A DNA stretch of 64,000 bases from Ferrigenium straubiae. Lineage in GTDB: Bacteria; Pseudomonadota; Gammaproteobacteria; Burkholderiales; Gallionellaceae. The stretch is taken from assembly GCA_019449655.1 (NCBI GenBank), contig JAHQXD010000001.1, forward strand, positions 124,001 to 188,000, in the 5' to 3' direction. Numbering within the stretch: the stretch's first letter is position 1; each line of letters opens with the position of its first letter. Under the pieces are notes generated by a model. That model had not been told where the DNA came from. It did no database searches and saw only the letters and a list, made by a program, of their open reading frames with translations. The position numbers and the translations under genes were made by a program. Positions 47,401 to 56,923 of the stretch are shown here, one piece after another.

Positions 47401-48433
47401 CAATGCCGACAAGCGCGGCGACGGCTTGTTCGCGCGGCTGTCCGGCAGTGCGCTGAATGGCGAGGTGGAGTGGCAGCCGCGCGGAGAAGGCAAATTGACG
47501 GCGCGCTTGCAGAACCTGCTGTGGAGCGGCAATGGCGGTACTGCTACCGCTCCTGCTTCCGTTCAGGCGGTTCGGGTTACGCCGGCATCACCCGGCAGCC
47601 TGCCCGCGCTGCAGGTTTCTGTCGAGAATTTCCAGATGAAAGACAAGCAGATCGGGCGGCTGGAACTGGTAGGGCATCCCGAGGGCAACGATTGGCGGAT
47701 GCGGCGCCTGAACATCGCCAACCCGGACGGCAGCCTGACCGGCGACGGGGTTTGGCGCGGCGGCCAGGCGGGCGGCGCACAGACCCAGGTCAACCTGCTG
47801 CTGCAGATCAGCGATGCGGGGAAAGTCCTGGCGCGCTCCGGTTATCCTGGCACCGTCAAGGGCGGCAGCGGGAAGCTGGCGGTGAACCTGTCATGGGACG
47901 GCAACCCCGGCGAATTCAACTATGCCACGCTGGACGGCACGCTCAAGCTGGATACCAGCAAGGGGCAGTTCCTCAAGATGGATCCGGGCATCGGCAAATT
48001 GCTCGGTATCCTCAGCCTGCAGGCGTTGCCCAAGCGTATCACGCTGGATTTCACCGACGTGTTCAGCGACGGCTTCCAGTTCGACAACATCAACGGCAAC
48101 GCGGCCATCGAAAACGGCGTGATCGATACGCAGGATTTGCATCTCGATGGTTCGTCCGCCAAGGTGACCATGAAGGGCCGCGTCGATTTGAACAGCGAAA
48201 CCCAGGATCTGCGCGTGCAGATATTGCCTACGCTGGGCGACAGCGTATCTCTGCTCGGCGCCTTTGCCGCCGGGCCGGTGGCGGGTATCAGTTCGCTGCT
48301 CATCAATAAAGTATTGGGCGAACCGCTCGATAAGTTGGCGTCGTTTGAATACAATGTCAGCGGTACTTGGAGCGATCCGAAGGTAGTCAAGGCTGGCAAA
48401 ACGCCGGTCAAGGCAAGCAATCAAAACAAATAG
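44498..48433 (+). CDS. yhdP: YhdP-family AsmA-like envelope protein
   Basis: The 1311-residue protein has one N-terminal transmembrane helix (about residues 18-42) and a very long periplasmic part made of repeating beta strands. The N-terminal DUF3971-type region and the C-terminal AsmA-like region (LKLDTSKGQFLKMDPGIGKL, LLGILSLQALPKRITLDFTD) identify it as YhdP/TIGR02099. In E. coli YhdP, with TamB and YdbH, bridges inner and outer membranes and moves phospholipid outward. Length and the glnE neighbourhood are typical of betaproteobacteria. The MCE genes at 23-38 kb are a second lipid-transport system in the window. Confidence 0.94.
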   Translation: MLNSLPIRLLWHSLNWLTRLAIVASAVLAVLTALAIILLRYWILPNVEQHHERIVASLAGAIGNPVAIGRIEGDWMGFRPRLSFTDVHILNEQRQPALVLPRIDGSVSWMSLFAFELRLASLEIDRPELRIRRDVQGQIFIGGVALSKQGGNNDLSDWLLRQSHMVARDALIVWMDEQRGAPPLVLQRVNLRIENLFSHHLFALRAVPPADLATPLDVRGDFYGASFDDLGAWHGQVYTRLDYTDVTAWRPWLDLPGEFSRGRGALRGWLDVEGGKVTGITADLGLHDVVTKLAEDVPEMRLLDLRGRAAWKETVGGMEVSTRHLALRLRNGVELQPTDFYFRTAKAGDGRSTANEIRASLLQLESLAGLANFLPLEADLRAKLDAYAPRGTVSNLNAQWQSVLEKPGSYKIPSYGIKGQFENLALRQVGSLPGFSGLSVEVDGSDASGRLHIDSRHLVVDAPGAMREPLLFATLTGQAGWQRKRGELLVKVDNVAVANDDLAGNLYGSYQTRAGTLGVLDLTVSLTRGDVRRAARYTPLVALDKEGNDWLSGAMLAGHTEDFRVRVKGNLSDFPLKGGEQDALLEVGGHARDVVLEFDKGWPRIENISGEFWIRGNRMEVTAPSATILDARLQNLTVAITDLQSDDLPLEIKGSATGASNTFLRFIQQSPVRGYIDGFTDGMSASGNGHLDLSVHIPLQGDKPVKVSGAFRVQDNDIDLGNGVPLLRKTRGELAFTESGMQASGVSAEILGGAANIDVKTEQGGVVHAAVKGRSNLDALRRINPHPLLNHLSGGAAWDADITVVKKSTQLTINSSLQGLGSTLPQPFAKEAQEAMPLRVEKRNVTEGQDVITAQLGKLLSARLARRDENGAMVIRRGIVNFGEENISASRSRRSGTRRLLEQLGAIDSTRGRSGVSLTGSLPELSLQGWGDLLGAAGGAENGLPIAGADLTIGRVSGFGMHIDDLRINADKRGDGLFARLSGSALNGEVEWQPRGEGKLTARLQNLLWSGNGGTATAPASVQAVRVTPASPGSLPALQVSVENFQMKDKQIGRLELVGHPEGNDWRMRRLNIANPDGSLTGDGVWRGGQAGGAQTQVNLLLQISDAGKVLARSGYPGTVKGGSGKLAVNLSWDGNPGEFNYATLDGTLKLDTSKGQFLKMDPGIGKLLGILSLQALPKRITLDFTDVFSDGFQFDNINGNAAIENGVIDTQDLHLDGSSAKVTMKGRVDLNSETQDLRVQILPTLGDSVSLLGAFAAGPVAGISSLLINKVLGEPLDKLASFEYNVSGTWSDPKVVKAGKTPVKASNQNK

Positions 48434-48445
48434 GAAATAATTTTC

Positions 48446-49285
48446 ATGCAGCAGGCAAACCCCGTACAGCGCGCGCAAACCAACGCATTCAAGGTAGCCG
48501 CCATCCAGATGGCTTCCGGCCCGAACGTCACGGGCAACCTGAACGAGGCGCGCCGCCTCATCGCCAACGCTGCCGAGCAGGGCGCTCGCCTGGTGGTGCT
48601 GCCGGAATTCTTCGCCATCATGGGCATGTCCGAGCAGGACAAGGTTGTAGCGCGCGAGCAGCCGGGGCGGGGGCCGATCCAGTCGTTCCTCAGTGAAACC
48701 GCGCGTCAGCACAGGATATGGCTGGTGGGCGGCTCGATCCCGCTCGCGGCCAATGCGCCGGACAAGGTGCTGAACAGCTGCCTGGTGTTCGACGAGCAGG
48801 GCGAGCAGGTGGCACGCTACGACAAGATCCATCTGTTCAATCTGGAGCTGGGCAACGAGCGCTACGACGAAGCCAGGACCATCGAGCCGGGCAGTCAGGT
48901 GGTGGTGGTGGACAGCCCGTTCGGCCGCATCGGCCTCGCGGTGTGCTACGACCTGCGCTTTCCCGAGCTGTTCCGCGCGATGCAGGACGTGGATATCATC
49001 GTCCTGCCTTCCGCATTCACCGAGACCACCGGCAAGATGCACTGGGAAGTGCTGGTGCGTGCGCGTGCCGTGGAAAACCTGGCGTATGTGATCGCCGCCG
49101 CGCAAGGCGGCTATCACGTCAGCGGGCGCGAGACGCACGGCAACAGCATGATCGTCGGCCCGTGGGGCAGCGTGCTGGACCGGCTGCCGCGCGGCTCCGG
49201 CGTAGTGATCGCCGAAGTAAACCCGCCCTACCAGGCCAGCCTGCGCGCCAGCCTGCCGGCATTGACGCACCGCGTTTTATTCTAG
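48446..49285 (+). CDS. Nitrilase-family carbon-nitrogen hydrolase (Nit2/omega-amidase-like)
   Basis: The 279-residue enzyme has the Glu-Lys-Cys catalytic set: Glu in [10 protein letters not shown], Lys in RYDKIHLFN and Cys in [15 protein letters not shown]. It resembles the Nit group that hydrolyses deaminated glutathione or alpha-ketoglutaramate. It starts 12 bases after yhdP and ends three bases before tldD; the yhdP-nit-tldD order is common in betaproteobacteria. Exact substrate cannot be read from the sequence. GGAAATAATTTTC precedes the ATG. Confidence 0.9.
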   Translation: MQQANPVQRAQTNAFKVAAIQMASGPNVTGNLNEARRLIANAAEQGARLVVLPEFFAIMGMSEQDKVVAREQPGRGPIQSFLSETARQHRIWLVGGSIPLAANAPDKVLNSCLVFDEQGEQVARYDKIHLFNLELGNERYDEARTIEPGSQVVVVDSPFGRIGLAVCYDLRFPELFRAMQDVDIIVLPSAFTETTGKMHWEVLVRARAVENLAYVIAAAQGGYHVSGRETHGNSMIVGPWGSVLDRLPRGSGVVIAEVNPPYQASLRASLPALTHRVLF

Positions 49286-49288
49286 GCA

Positions 49289-50755
49289 ATGATGAATAGC
49301 CAGCAGCAAGATCAGCCCTTCGATACGCTGTTCGTCACGGCGCAGCAATCGCTCCTCGCGGCGCATTCCATCGAGACGCGCCACATCGAGCAGGTGTTCG
49401 CCAGCATGATGGCGCACCGCCTCGATTACGCCGACCTGTATTTCCAGTACAGCCGCGCCGAGAGCTGGGCGCTGGAAGAAGGTATCGTCAAGTCCGGCAG
49501 CTTCAACATCGATCAGGGCGTCGGGGTGCGCGCGGTGAGCGGCGAGAAGACCGCCTTCGCCTATTCCGATGACATCAGTCTGAACGCGCTGGAAAGCGCG
49601 GCACAGGCCACGCGCGCGATCGCGAGGCAGGGCGGCGAGCAGGCGGTGCCGACGCTGTATCACGGCTCGCGGCGCGAGATTTACCTGCCGCACGATCCCA
49701 TCGCCAGCCTCAAGGATGCCGACAAGGTCGCGTTGCTCGAGCGCCTCGAGGGCTACGCGCGTGCGCTCGATCCGCGCGTGGTGCAGGTGATGGCCGGGCT
49801 GGCCGGCGAATACGAAGTGGTGATGGTGGCGCGCAGCGACGGCCTGATGAATGCCGATATCCGCCCGCTGGTGCGCCTGTCGCTGCAGGTCATTGTCGAA
49901 GAAAACGGCAAGCGCGAGCAGGGCTCGGCGGGCGGCGGCGGGCGCTTCGATTACGCTTATTTCGACGATGCGATGCTGCGCAAATATGCCGCGCTGGCGG
50001 TGCACCAGGCGGTGACCAACCTCGATGCCGCGCCCGCCCCGGCGGGCAACATGACCGTGGTGCTGGGCAACGGCTGGCCGGGAATTTTATTGCACGAGGC
50101 GATCGGCCACGGGCTGGAGGGCGACTTCAACCGCAAGGGCAGCTCGGCGTTTTCCGGCCGCGTCGGCGAACGCGTCGCGGCACCGGGCGTGACCGTGGTG
50201 GACGACGGCACGCTGGCAAGGCGGCGCGGCTCGCTGCAGATGGACGACGAGGGCAACCCCGCGCAATGCACCACGCTGATCGAGAACGGCATCCTCAAGG
50301 GCTATTTGCAGGACACGCTGAATGCGCGGCTGATGGGCGTGCCGGTGACCGGCAATGCGCGCCGCGAATCCTATGCGCACCTGCCGATGCCGCGCATGAC
50401 CAACACCTACATGCTCAACGGCGACAAGGACCCGCAGGAAATCCTCGCCTCGGTGCAGCACGGCCTGTATGCGGTGAATTTCGGCGGCGGACAGGTGGAT
50501 ATCACCAGCGGCAAGTTCGTGTTCTCCACCGCCGAGGCCTACCTGATCGAGGACGGCAAGATCACCCGGCCGGTGAAAGGCGCGACGCTGATCGGCAACG
50601 GCCCCGACGTGCTCACACGCATCTCGATGATCGGCAACGACATGGCGCTCGATCCCGGCGTTGGTACCTGCGGTAAGGAAGGCCAGAGCGTGCCGGTCGG
50701 CGTGGGGCAGCCTACGGTGAAGATCGACGGGTTGACGGTGGGCGGAACGGCATAG
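49289..50755 (+). CDS. tldD: Metalloprotease TldD
   Basis: TldD with TldE forms a cytoplasmic zinc protease that trims peptides such as microcin precursors and the antitoxin CcdA. The 488-residue protein has the metal motif [20 protein letters not shown], with the remaining cysteine ligand region at [19 protein letters not shown] near the C terminus. The family features [13 protein letters not shown] and MPRMTNTYM are present. TldE is not in the window. ATG 49289 is followed immediately by a second ATG at 49292. Confidence 0.96.
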   Translation: MMNSQQQDQPFDTLFVTAQQSLLAAHSIETRHIEQVFASMMAHRLDYADLYFQYSRAESWALEEGIVKSGSFNIDQGVGVRAVSGEKTAFAYSDDISLNALESAAQATRAIARQGGEQAVPTLYHGSRREIYLPHDPIASLKDADKVALLERLEGYARALDPRVVQVMAGLAGEYEVVMVARSDGLMNADIRPLVRLSLQVIVEENGKREQGSAGGGGRFDYAYFDDAMLRKYAALAVHQAVTNLDAAPAPAGNMTVVLGNGWPGILLHEAIGHGLEGDFNRKGSSAFSGRVGERVAAPGVTVVDDGTLARRRGSLQMDDEGNPAQCTTLIENGILKGYLQDTLNARLMGVPVTGNARRESYAHLPMPRMTNTYMLNGDKDPQEILASVQHGLYAVNFGGGQVDITSGKFVFSTAEAYLIEDGKITRPVKGATLIGNGPDVLTRISMIGNDMALDPGVGTCGKEGQSVPVGVGQPTVKIDGLTVGGTA

Positions 50756-50771
50756 CAAGTCATGCTATGCT

Positions 50772-50837
50772 TAAGAGCCTATTTCAGCAGGTTTCATGCC
50801 CCCACGTTGGGTATGAACCTGCTGAAATAGGCTCTTA
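50772..50837. mobile_element. MITE-like inverted repeat flanked by TA
   Basis: TAAGAGCCTATTTCAGCAGG and its complement are the ends of a 66-bp element with 23-bp near-perfect arms (one bulged T) around a 15-base loop. Each end meets a TA dinucleotide, the target duplicated by Tc1/mariner-IS630 transposases. There is no T run, so it is not a typical terminator, although it lies just after tldD. No related transposase gene is in the window. Confidence 0.55.
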
Positions 50838-50858
50838 CATATCAATTTATTCGACGAC

Positions 50859-51722
50859 ATGAACCAGATTTCGCCGGAACTGGCAAAAAAACTCACCCTG
50901 GCCGTGGAAAAAATGCCTGCCTTTCCCAAGAGCGTGCAGAAAATCCTGGAACTGACGAGGAACCTGGACTGCGAGCCCAAGCATCTGGTGCAGGTGATCG
51001 AAAAAGACCCAGTGATGACGGTCAAGATCCTCAGGGTGCTCAACTCGGCCTATTACAGCCTGCCCAGCAAGATTACCTCGGTCAACCACTCGGTGGCTTT
51101 CCTCGGCTTCAATACCATCAAGAATCTCGCGCTCGGCATCGCCTCGGTCGGCATTCTGCCCAAGTACAATGACGCCGGTTTCGATATGCAGCGCTATCTG
51201 CTGCACTCCCTGACCACTGCCGGCATCGCAAAATCACTGGGCGGCAAGCTGAAGGGCACCGACCCGATGGATTGCTATATTGCGGGGTTGTTGCATGATT
51301 TCGGCAAGGTAGTGTTCGCACAGTTTATGGCCGACGAGTTCAGTCAGGCGATGCAGAAGAGCCATAGCGAGAACATACCGCTGCATGTGGCGGAAAGCCA
51401 GGTTATCGGCGTAGACCACAGCGTCGTGGGTTCGATGCTGGCGGAGAAGTGGCAATTCCATCCGGCCTTGGTCGATTGCATCCGCAACCACCATTCCACG
51501 GAAGGTGCAGAAAGCGGGATGTGGGCCAGCGTCTATACCGCCAACCAGATCAGCAACAAGATGTCCTTCGGCGATAGCGGCGATCCCTGCGTCGAGGCGC
51601 TGCCACCGGCAGCCCGCAACTATTTCGGCGGCGATCTCGATGCAGTCATCGCTTCCCTCGGCGACCTGTCGAAAATGGCCGAGGAAGCACAATTGTTTTC
51701 CCAGGTCGGAGTCGACGCATGA
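50859..51722 (+). CDS. HDOD-domain protein
   Basis: The 287-residue protein is an HDOD domain almost from end to end: LAVEKMPAFPKSVQKILELT, VIEKDPVMTVKILRVLNSAY, SVNHSVAFLGFNTIKNLALG and an HD-like GLLHDFGKVVF. The HDOD fold is related to HD phosphohydrolases and often takes part in two-component or c-di-GMP signalling and stress responses; phosphodiesterase activity is generally not shown. Its stop overlaps the start of a metallo-beta-lactamase gene (ATGA), so the two act together. Confidence 0.88.
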   Translation: MNQISPELAKKLTLAVEKMPAFPKSVQKILELTRNLDCEPKHLVQVIEKDPVMTVKILRVLNSAYYSLPSKITSVNHSVAFLGFNTIKNLALGIASVGILPKYNDAGFDMQRYLLHSLTTAGIAKSLGGKLKGTDPMDCYIAGLLHDFGKVVFAQFMADEFSQAMQKSHSENIPLHVAESQVIGVDHSVVGSMLAEKWQFHPALVDCIRNHHSTEGAESGMWASVYTANQISNKMSFGDSGDPCVEALPPAARNYFGGDLDAVIASLGDLSKMAEEAQLFSQVGVDA

Positions 51723-52606
51723 AAATCAGATTCTGGGGCGTGCGCGGCTCGATCCCGTCGCCCGGACCCCATACCGCCAAGTACGGCGGCAACACCACCT
51801 GCATCGAAATCCGCACCGACGATAACGAGCTGATCATCCTCGACGCCGGCACCGGGATTTTTGCGCTGTCGCAAACGCTGCTCAGGGAAATGCCGGTTAC
51901 CGCGAACGTCTTCATCACCCATACCCACTGGGATCATATCCAGGGCCTGCCGTTCTTCATCCCGGTCTTCATTCCCGGCAACACTCTGCGCCTGCATGGC
52001 GCATTCGATCCCGTTTCAGGGTGCGGCATCGAGCAGGTCATGGACGTGCAGTTGCAGTACAGCTTTTTCCCGGTGCGCAAGGCCGAAATGAAGGCCAGCA
52101 TCGAATATGAGACCCTGATGCCGGAGCAGAGCGTACGGATCGGCTCGGCCACGATCACGCCGACGCTGCTCAACCACCCGGTCATCAACTTCGGCTACCG
52201 CATCGACTGCAACGGTAAATCGGTGTTCTTTACCGGCGATTACGAACCTCCCTACAACATCTATGCCCCCGAGGACGAGGGCTACGAGGAATACCAGGCG
52301 CTGATCGAGGACAAGGAAAAGTCCATCATCGAGGCGATGCGCGGCGTGGATGTGCTGATTGTCGATTCGTCCTACACGACCGGGGAATACCCGTCGAAGA
52401 GGGGCTGGGGGCACGGCACTTTCGATTCCTGTATCGCGATGGCGAAAAGAGCCGGCGCAAAAATCGTGTACTGCACCCACCACGAGCCCACCCGCAGTGA
52501 CGAGGCGCTGGAACGGGAATTTGCAAAGGCGCTGGCCAATCTTTCCGGGGAAAGTGGCGGTTTGGAATGCCGTCTGGCCCGGGAGGGCGAAGAAATCCTT
52601 CTGTAA
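51719..52606 (+). CDS. Metallo-beta-lactamase-fold hydrolase
   Basis: The 295-residue protein begins MKIRFWGVRGSIPSPGPHTA, a hallmark of a phosphodiesterase-like MBL group (PhnP/RNase Z-like subgroup). It carries the metal motif THTHWDHIQG, a further histidine at TLLNHPVINFGYRI, aspartate at FFTGDYE and a C-terminal histidine YCTHHEPTRSD. A cyclic-nucleotide or phosphodiester substrate is likely by family. Translational coupling to the HDOD gene suggests a shared signalling task. Confidence 0.88.
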   Translation: MKIRFWGVRGSIPSPGPHTAKYGGNTTCIEIRTDDNELIILDAGTGIFALSQTLLREMPVTANVFITHTHWDHIQGLPFFIPVFIPGNTLRLHGAFDPVSGCGIEQVMDVQLQYSFFPVRKAEMKASIEYETLMPEQSVRIGSATITPTLLNHPVINFGYRIDCNGKSVFFTGDYEPPYNIYAPEDEGYEEYQALIEDKEKSIIEAMRGVDVLIVDSSYTTGEYPSKRGWGHGTFDSCIAMAKRAGAKIVYCTHHEPTRSDEALEREFAKALANLSGESGGLECRLAREGEEILL

Positions 52607-52636
52607 GACACTGGGCGTAACCCGGTACCCGTCGGG

Positions 52637-52642
52637 TATAAT
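52637..52642 (+). promoter_or_regulatory. TATAAT -10 box just before ribF
   Basis: A consensus TATAAT ends only eight bases before the ribF ATG. A transcription start seven bases downstream would leave a leader of about two bases. No matching -35 is evident (GGCGTA at the expected distance), and no Shine-Dalgarno sequence precedes the ATG. Confidence 0.5.
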
Positions 52643-52650
52643 CCGCGCCC

Positions 52651-53577
52651 ATGTTGATTTTTCGCGGACTCCATTCCCACGACACCCAGCCTGTCGCGCT
52701 CACCATCGGCAATTTCGACGGGGTGCATCTGGGCCATCAGGCGTTGCTGAGCGAACTGCGCGCTGCGGCGCAGGCGCGCGGCCTGCCGGTGGCGGTGGTG
52801 ATCTTCGAGCCGCATCCGCGCGAGTTTTTTGCCCCGCAGCAGGCGCCGGCGCGGCTGACCAATCTGCGCGAGAAGCTGGAACTGTTCGACGCGATGGGCA
52901 TCGACCGCGTGCATGTGTGCCGCTTCAATGCGCGTTTTTCGCAGATGAGCGCAGCGGATTTCATTCATGCGCTGCATGAAAAACTGTCGGCCAAATTCGT
53001 GCTGATCGGCGACGATTTCCGCTTTGGCAGCGGGCGCGCCGGCGATTTCGCGCTGATGGAAAAAATCGGCATGCAGCACGGCTTCGAGGTGCAGGCTGTG
53101 CGCAGCGTGCTGCACAACGGCGTGCGCATCTCCAGCACGGCGGTGCGCGCGGCGCTCGCGGAGGGCGACATGCGCAAGGCGCAGTCCTACCTGGGACGCC
53201 CCTACAGCATCAGCGGGCGCGTCGAGCATGGCGACGGCCTGGGCAGGCGGATCGGTTTCCCGACTGCCAACATCCAGCTGAAGCACAACCGCCCGCCGCT
53301 GTCCGGCATCTTCGTGGTGCAGGCGCATGCCGAGGGCATGGGCGTGCTGCAGGGCGTGGCGAGCCTCGGCGTGCGCCCGACGGTGCATCAGGGCGGCAGG
53401 CCGGTGCTGGAAGTGCACCTCTTCGAATTTGCGCAGCAGATTTACAACCGGCACATGCGCCTGGATTTCCTGCACAAGCTGCGCAACGAGGAAAAATATC
53501 CCGATGTGGAAACGCTGACGCGGCAGATCGCGCTGGATGTGCAGAACGCAAAGCAATGGTTTAAACGAAATGATTGA
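52651..53577 (+). CDS. ribF: Bifunctional riboflavin kinase/FAD synthetase
   Basis: RibF phosphorylates riboflavin to FMN and adenylates it to FAD. The 308-residue protein has the nucleotidyltransferase motif LTIGNFDGVHLGHQALL, GDDFRFGSGR and SSTAVRAAL, and the kinase motif GRRIGFPTANIQL with the C-terminal LHKLRNEEKYPDVE. Start MLIFRGLHSHD is usual for betaproteobacteria. It heads the ribF-ileS-lspA-ispH cluster, conserved in beta- and gammaproteobacteria. A perfect -10 hexamer lies almost at its start codon. Confidence 0.96.
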   Translation: MLIFRGLHSHDTQPVALTIGNFDGVHLGHQALLSELRAAAQARGLPVAVVIFEPHPREFFAPQQAPARLTNLREKLELFDAMGIDRVHVCRFNARFSQMSAADFIHALHEKLSAKFVLIGDDFRFGSGRAGDFALMEKIGMQHGFEVQAVRSVLHNGVRISSTAVRAALAEGDMRKAQSYLGRPYSISGRVEHGDGLGRRIGFPTANIQLKHNRPPLSGIFVVQAHAEGMGVLQGVASLGVRPTVHQGGRPVLEVHLFEFAQQIYNRHMRLDFLHKLRNEEKYPDVETLTRQIALDVQNAKQWFKRND

Positions 53578-53586
53578 CTACCCGAA

Positions 53587-56454
53587 ATGACCGATTACAA
53601 AGACACGCTCAATCTTCCCGATACTCCTTTCCCGATGCGCGGCGACCTCGCCAAGCGCGAGCCGCAGATGGTCGCAAACTGGCAGGCGCAGCAGCGCTAC
53701 CAAAAAATCCGTGCGGCCAGACAGGGCAAGCCGAAGTTCATCCTGCACGACGGCCCGCCCTATGCGAACGGCGACATCCACATCGGCCATGCGGTGAACA
53801 AGATCCTCAAGGACATCATCGTCAAGAGCAAGACACTCGCGGGTTTCGACGCCCCTTACGTGCCGGGCTGGGACTGCCACGGCCTGCCGATCGAGTTGCA
53901 GGTGGAGAAGAAATACGGCAAGGCGATCCCGCCCGCGCAGTTCCGCGTGCTGTGCCGCGAATATGCCAGGGAGCAGATCGAGCGGCAGAAGAAGGATTTC
54001 ATCCGCCTCGGCGTGCTGGGCGACTGGGAGCACCCCTACCTGACGATGGACTACCAGACCGAGGCCGACATCATGCGCGCGCTCGGCAGCATCTACGAGC
54101 GCGGCTACCTCTACCAGGGGCGCAAGCCGGTGAACTGGTGTCTGGATTGCCAGTCGGCCTTGGCCGAGGCCGAGGTGGAATACGAGGACAAGACCTCGCC
54201 CGCGATCGATGTGGGCTTCGAGGTCAAGGACAGGGTTGCGCTGGAGAAGGCGTTCGGCGTGTCGTTGCCGGTCGATGCGAAAGTCTATGCGGTGATCTGG
54301 ACCACCACGCCGTGGACGCTGCCCGCCAACCAGGCGGTGAGCGTGCATCCCGAGCATGAGTACTGCCTGATCAAGACCGGCAGGGGTTATCTGCTGCTGG
54401 TTGCGGAGTTGATGGAAAGCTGTCTGCAGCGCTATCAGCTGAGTGGCGAAACAGCCGGGCGCTGCAAGGGTGCGATGCTGGAATTGCTGCCGTTGTGGCA
54501 CCCGTTCTACGACCGCATCGTACCTATCATCTGCGGCGAACATGTCACGCTGGAAGCGGGCACCGGTCTGGTGCACACCGCGCCCGCGCACGGCCTGGAC
54601 GACTACTTCGTCGGCCAGAAATACCATTTGCCGACCGACAATCCGGTAGGCGACGACGGCAAGTTCATCTCTACCACGCCGCCTGCCGGCGATACGCCGT
54701 TGGCGGGGGTGTTCGTGTGGAAGGCGAACGACATCGTGCTGAGCGCGTTGCAGGCCAGCGGCCATCTGCTGCATATGGAGAAAGTGCAGCACAGCTATCC
54801 GCATTGCTGGCGGCACAAGACGCCGATCATTTTCCGCTCCACGCCGCAGTGGTTCATCGGCATGGATAACGCCGCCTACCCGATCGCGGCGGATGCCGAG
54901 AGGCTGATCCGGGAAGGCCGCTCCCACGCGAGCCACGACGGCCAGACGCTGCGCGACCTCGCGAACCGCGCGGTCGAACGTACCGAATTCTTTCCCGCCT
55001 GGGGGCGCGCGCGTCTTGAGGCGATGATCCGCAACCGCCCCGACTGGTGCGTATCGCGCCAGCGCAACTGGGGCGTGCCGATGCCGTTTTTCGTGCACAG
55101 GGAGACGATGCAGCTCCACCCGCGCACCCCGGAATTGCTGGAGCAAGTCGCCAAGCGCGTCGAGCAGGACGGCATCGAGGCATGGTTCGACCTGAACTCG
55201 GTGGACCTGCTCGGCGAAGACGCGGTGCACTACCGCAAGCTCACCGACACGTTGGACGTATGGTTCGATTCGGGCACGACGCATGCGGCGGTGCTGCGGC
55301 GCCGCACGGAACTGCGCTCGGCCCCGGATGGTTATCTGGCAGACCTGTACCTCGAAGGCTCCGACCAGCACCGCGGCTGGTTCCAGTCCAGCCTGCTGAC
55401 CGGCTGCGCGATCGACGGCCGCGCGCCGTTCAAGGCCTTGCTCACACACGGCTTCGTCGTGGACGGGCAGGGTCACAAGATGTCCAAGTCCAAGGGCAAC
55501 GTGATCGCGCCGCAAAAGGTGCTCGATACGCTCGGCGCGGACATCCTGCGCCTGTGGGCGGCCCTGACCGACTACTCCGGCGAGTTGACCATCTCCGACG
55601 AAATCCTCAAGCGCGTGGTGGAGAGCTACCGACGCATCCGCAACACCCTGCGCTTCCTGCTCGCCAATATCTCGGACTTCGACCCGCAGCGGCATGCCTT
55701 GCCGGTGGAGCAGTGGCTGGAGATCGACCGCTATGCGCTGGCGCTGGTGGAACGTTTGCAGGACGAGGTGGTCGCAGATTACGCACGCTATGAATTCCAC
55801 CTGATCGCACAAAAATTGCAGACCTTCTGTTCCGAAGACCTGGGCGGTTTCTATCTCGACATCCTGAAAGACCGCCTGTACACCGCCGGGGAAAATTCCG
55901 CGGCGCGCCGCTCCGCGCAGAACGCGCTGTACCACCTCACTCACAGCCTGGTGCGCTTGATGGCGCCGATCCTGAGTTTTACCGCCGAGGAAGCTTGGGC
56001 GGTGCTGTGCGGCAGGGAGGACGAAAGTGTGTTCACTGGCGAGTGGCACGCGCTTCCGGCCAAGTCGCGGGAAGCGGTGAGTCTTGCCGATTGGCAGGCT
56101 ATCACCGCATGGCGCGCCAGGGTGAACAAGCAACTGGAAGAGGCGCGTACCGTCGGACTGATCGGCTCGGCGCTGGCCGCCGAAGTGGACGTGTATGCGG
56201 CGGGACAGGACTACGACGTGCTGGCGCGCCTCGGCGACGACCTGCGCTTCGTGTTCATCACCTCGCGTGCCACGGTGCATCGCGTCGCGACGGAAGCCGA
56301 CCAGCACATCGATGTCTCCGCGAGCCTGCACGACAAGTGCGAGCGCTGCTGGCATTACCGCGAAGACGTGGGCGGCGATGCCGATCACCCGACCATTTGC
56401 GGCCGGTGTGTGAGCAACCTGTTCGGCGGCGGCGAGGCGCGGCGCTATGCTTAA
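53587..56454 (+). CDS. ileS: Isoleucyl-tRNA synthetase
   Basis: IleS charges tRNA-Ile and edits valine. The 955-residue class I enzyme has [19 protein letters not shown] (HIGH motif), the editing-domain [22 protein letters not shown] (KMSKS loop) and a C-terminal zinc site ([13 protein letters not shown], then CGRCVSNL). The zinc-containing form is the common bacterial type 1, normally sensitive to mupirocin. It begins nine bases after ribF and overlaps lspA by eight bases. Confidence 0.97.
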   Translation: MTDYKDTLNLPDTPFPMRGDLAKREPQMVANWQAQQRYQKIRAARQGKPKFILHDGPPYANGDIHIGHAVNKILKDIIVKSKTLAGFDAPYVPGWDCHGLPIELQVEKKYGKAIPPAQFRVLCREYAREQIERQKKDFIRLGVLGDWEHPYLTMDYQTEADIMRALGSIYERGYLYQGRKPVNWCLDCQSALAEAEVEYEDKTSPAIDVGFEVKDRVALEKAFGVSLPVDAKVYAVIWTTTPWTLPANQAVSVHPEHEYCLIKTGRGYLLLVAELMESCLQRYQLSGETAGRCKGAMLELLPLWHPFYDRIVPIICGEHVTLEAGTGLVHTAPAHGLDDYFVGQKYHLPTDNPVGDDGKFISTTPPAGDTPLAGVFVWKANDIVLSALQASGHLLHMEKVQHSYPHCWRHKTPIIFRSTPQWFIGMDNAAYPIAADAERLIREGRSHASHDGQTLRDLANRAVERTEFFPAWGRARLEAMIRNRPDWCVSRQRNWGVPMPFFVHRETMQLHPRTPELLEQVAKRVEQDGIEAWFDLNSVDLLGEDAVHYRKLTDTLDVWFDSGTTHAAVLRRRTELRSAPDGYLADLYLEGSDQHRGWFQSSLLTGCAIDGRAPFKALLTHGFVVDGQGHKMSKSKGNVIAPQKVLDTLGADILRLWAALTDYSGELTISDEILKRVVESYRRIRNTLRFLLANISDFDPQRHALPVEQWLEIDRYALALVERLQDEVVADYARYEFHLIAQKLQTFCSEDLGGFYLDILKDRLYTAGENSAARRSAQNALYHLTHSLVRLMAPILSFTAEEAWAVLCGREDESVFTGEWHALPAKSREAVSLADWQAITAWRARVNKQLEEARTVGLIGSALAAEVDVYAAGQDYDVLARLGDDLRFVFITSRATVHRVATEADQHIDVSASLHDKCERCWHYREDVGGDADHPTICGRCVSNLFGGGEARRYA

Positions 56455-56923
56455 TCGCTGGCTGGGCTTGAGTTTTCTGGTGATCGTGCTCGACCAGTCG
56501 AGCAAGGCGTGGATCACCAGCCACTTTGTCCTGGGCGAGAGCCTTCCTGTGCTCGGCGTGTTCGACTTGGTGCTGGCACACAACACCGGCGCGGCATTCA
56601 GCTTCCTCAGCGATGCGGGCGGGATGCAGCGCTGGCTGTTCGCCGGGATCGCCGTTGTCGCCTCGGTATGGATCGTCTGGCTGCTGCGCAGGCACGGCGC
56701 GCAGACGCTGTTCGCGCTGGCGCTGAGCCTGATCCTCGGCGGCGCGCTGGGCAACCTGATCGACCGCATCGCCTACGGCCATGTGGTGGACTTCCTGCAT
56801 TTCCACTGGGACGAATATTACTTCCCGGCCTTCAACGTCGCCGATTCAGCGATTACCTGCGGCGCGTTTTTATTGATCCTGGACAGCCTCAAGGAGCGCA
56901 AGCATGGATCTGCTGCTGGCTAA
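56447..56923 (+). CDS. lspA: Prolipoprotein signal peptidase II
   Basis: LspA cleaves the signal peptide of lipid-modified prolipoproteins in the inner membrane. The 158-residue protein has four transmembrane helices, [19 protein letters not shown] and the catalytic aspartates in GHVVDFLHF (Asp115) and FNVADSAIT (Asp133). It would process the lipoproteins in this window, including both TPR-CHAT proteins. It overlaps ileS by eight bases and ispH by 20 bases. Confidence 0.96.
   Translation: MLNRWLGLSFLVIVLDQSSKAWITSHFVLGESLPVLGVFDLVLAHNTGAAFSFLSDAGGMQRWLFAGIAVVASVWIVWLLRRHGAQTLFALALSLILGGALGNLIDRIAYGHVVDFLHFHWDEYYFPAFNVADSAITCGAFLLILDSLKERKHGSAAG

Noticed and set aside
53578..56769. Minus-strand open frame of 1063 codons opposite ileS and lspA
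   Set aside because: It mirrors ileS codon for codon, spans a gene boundary and shows no motif. High third-position GC removes stops on the other strand.
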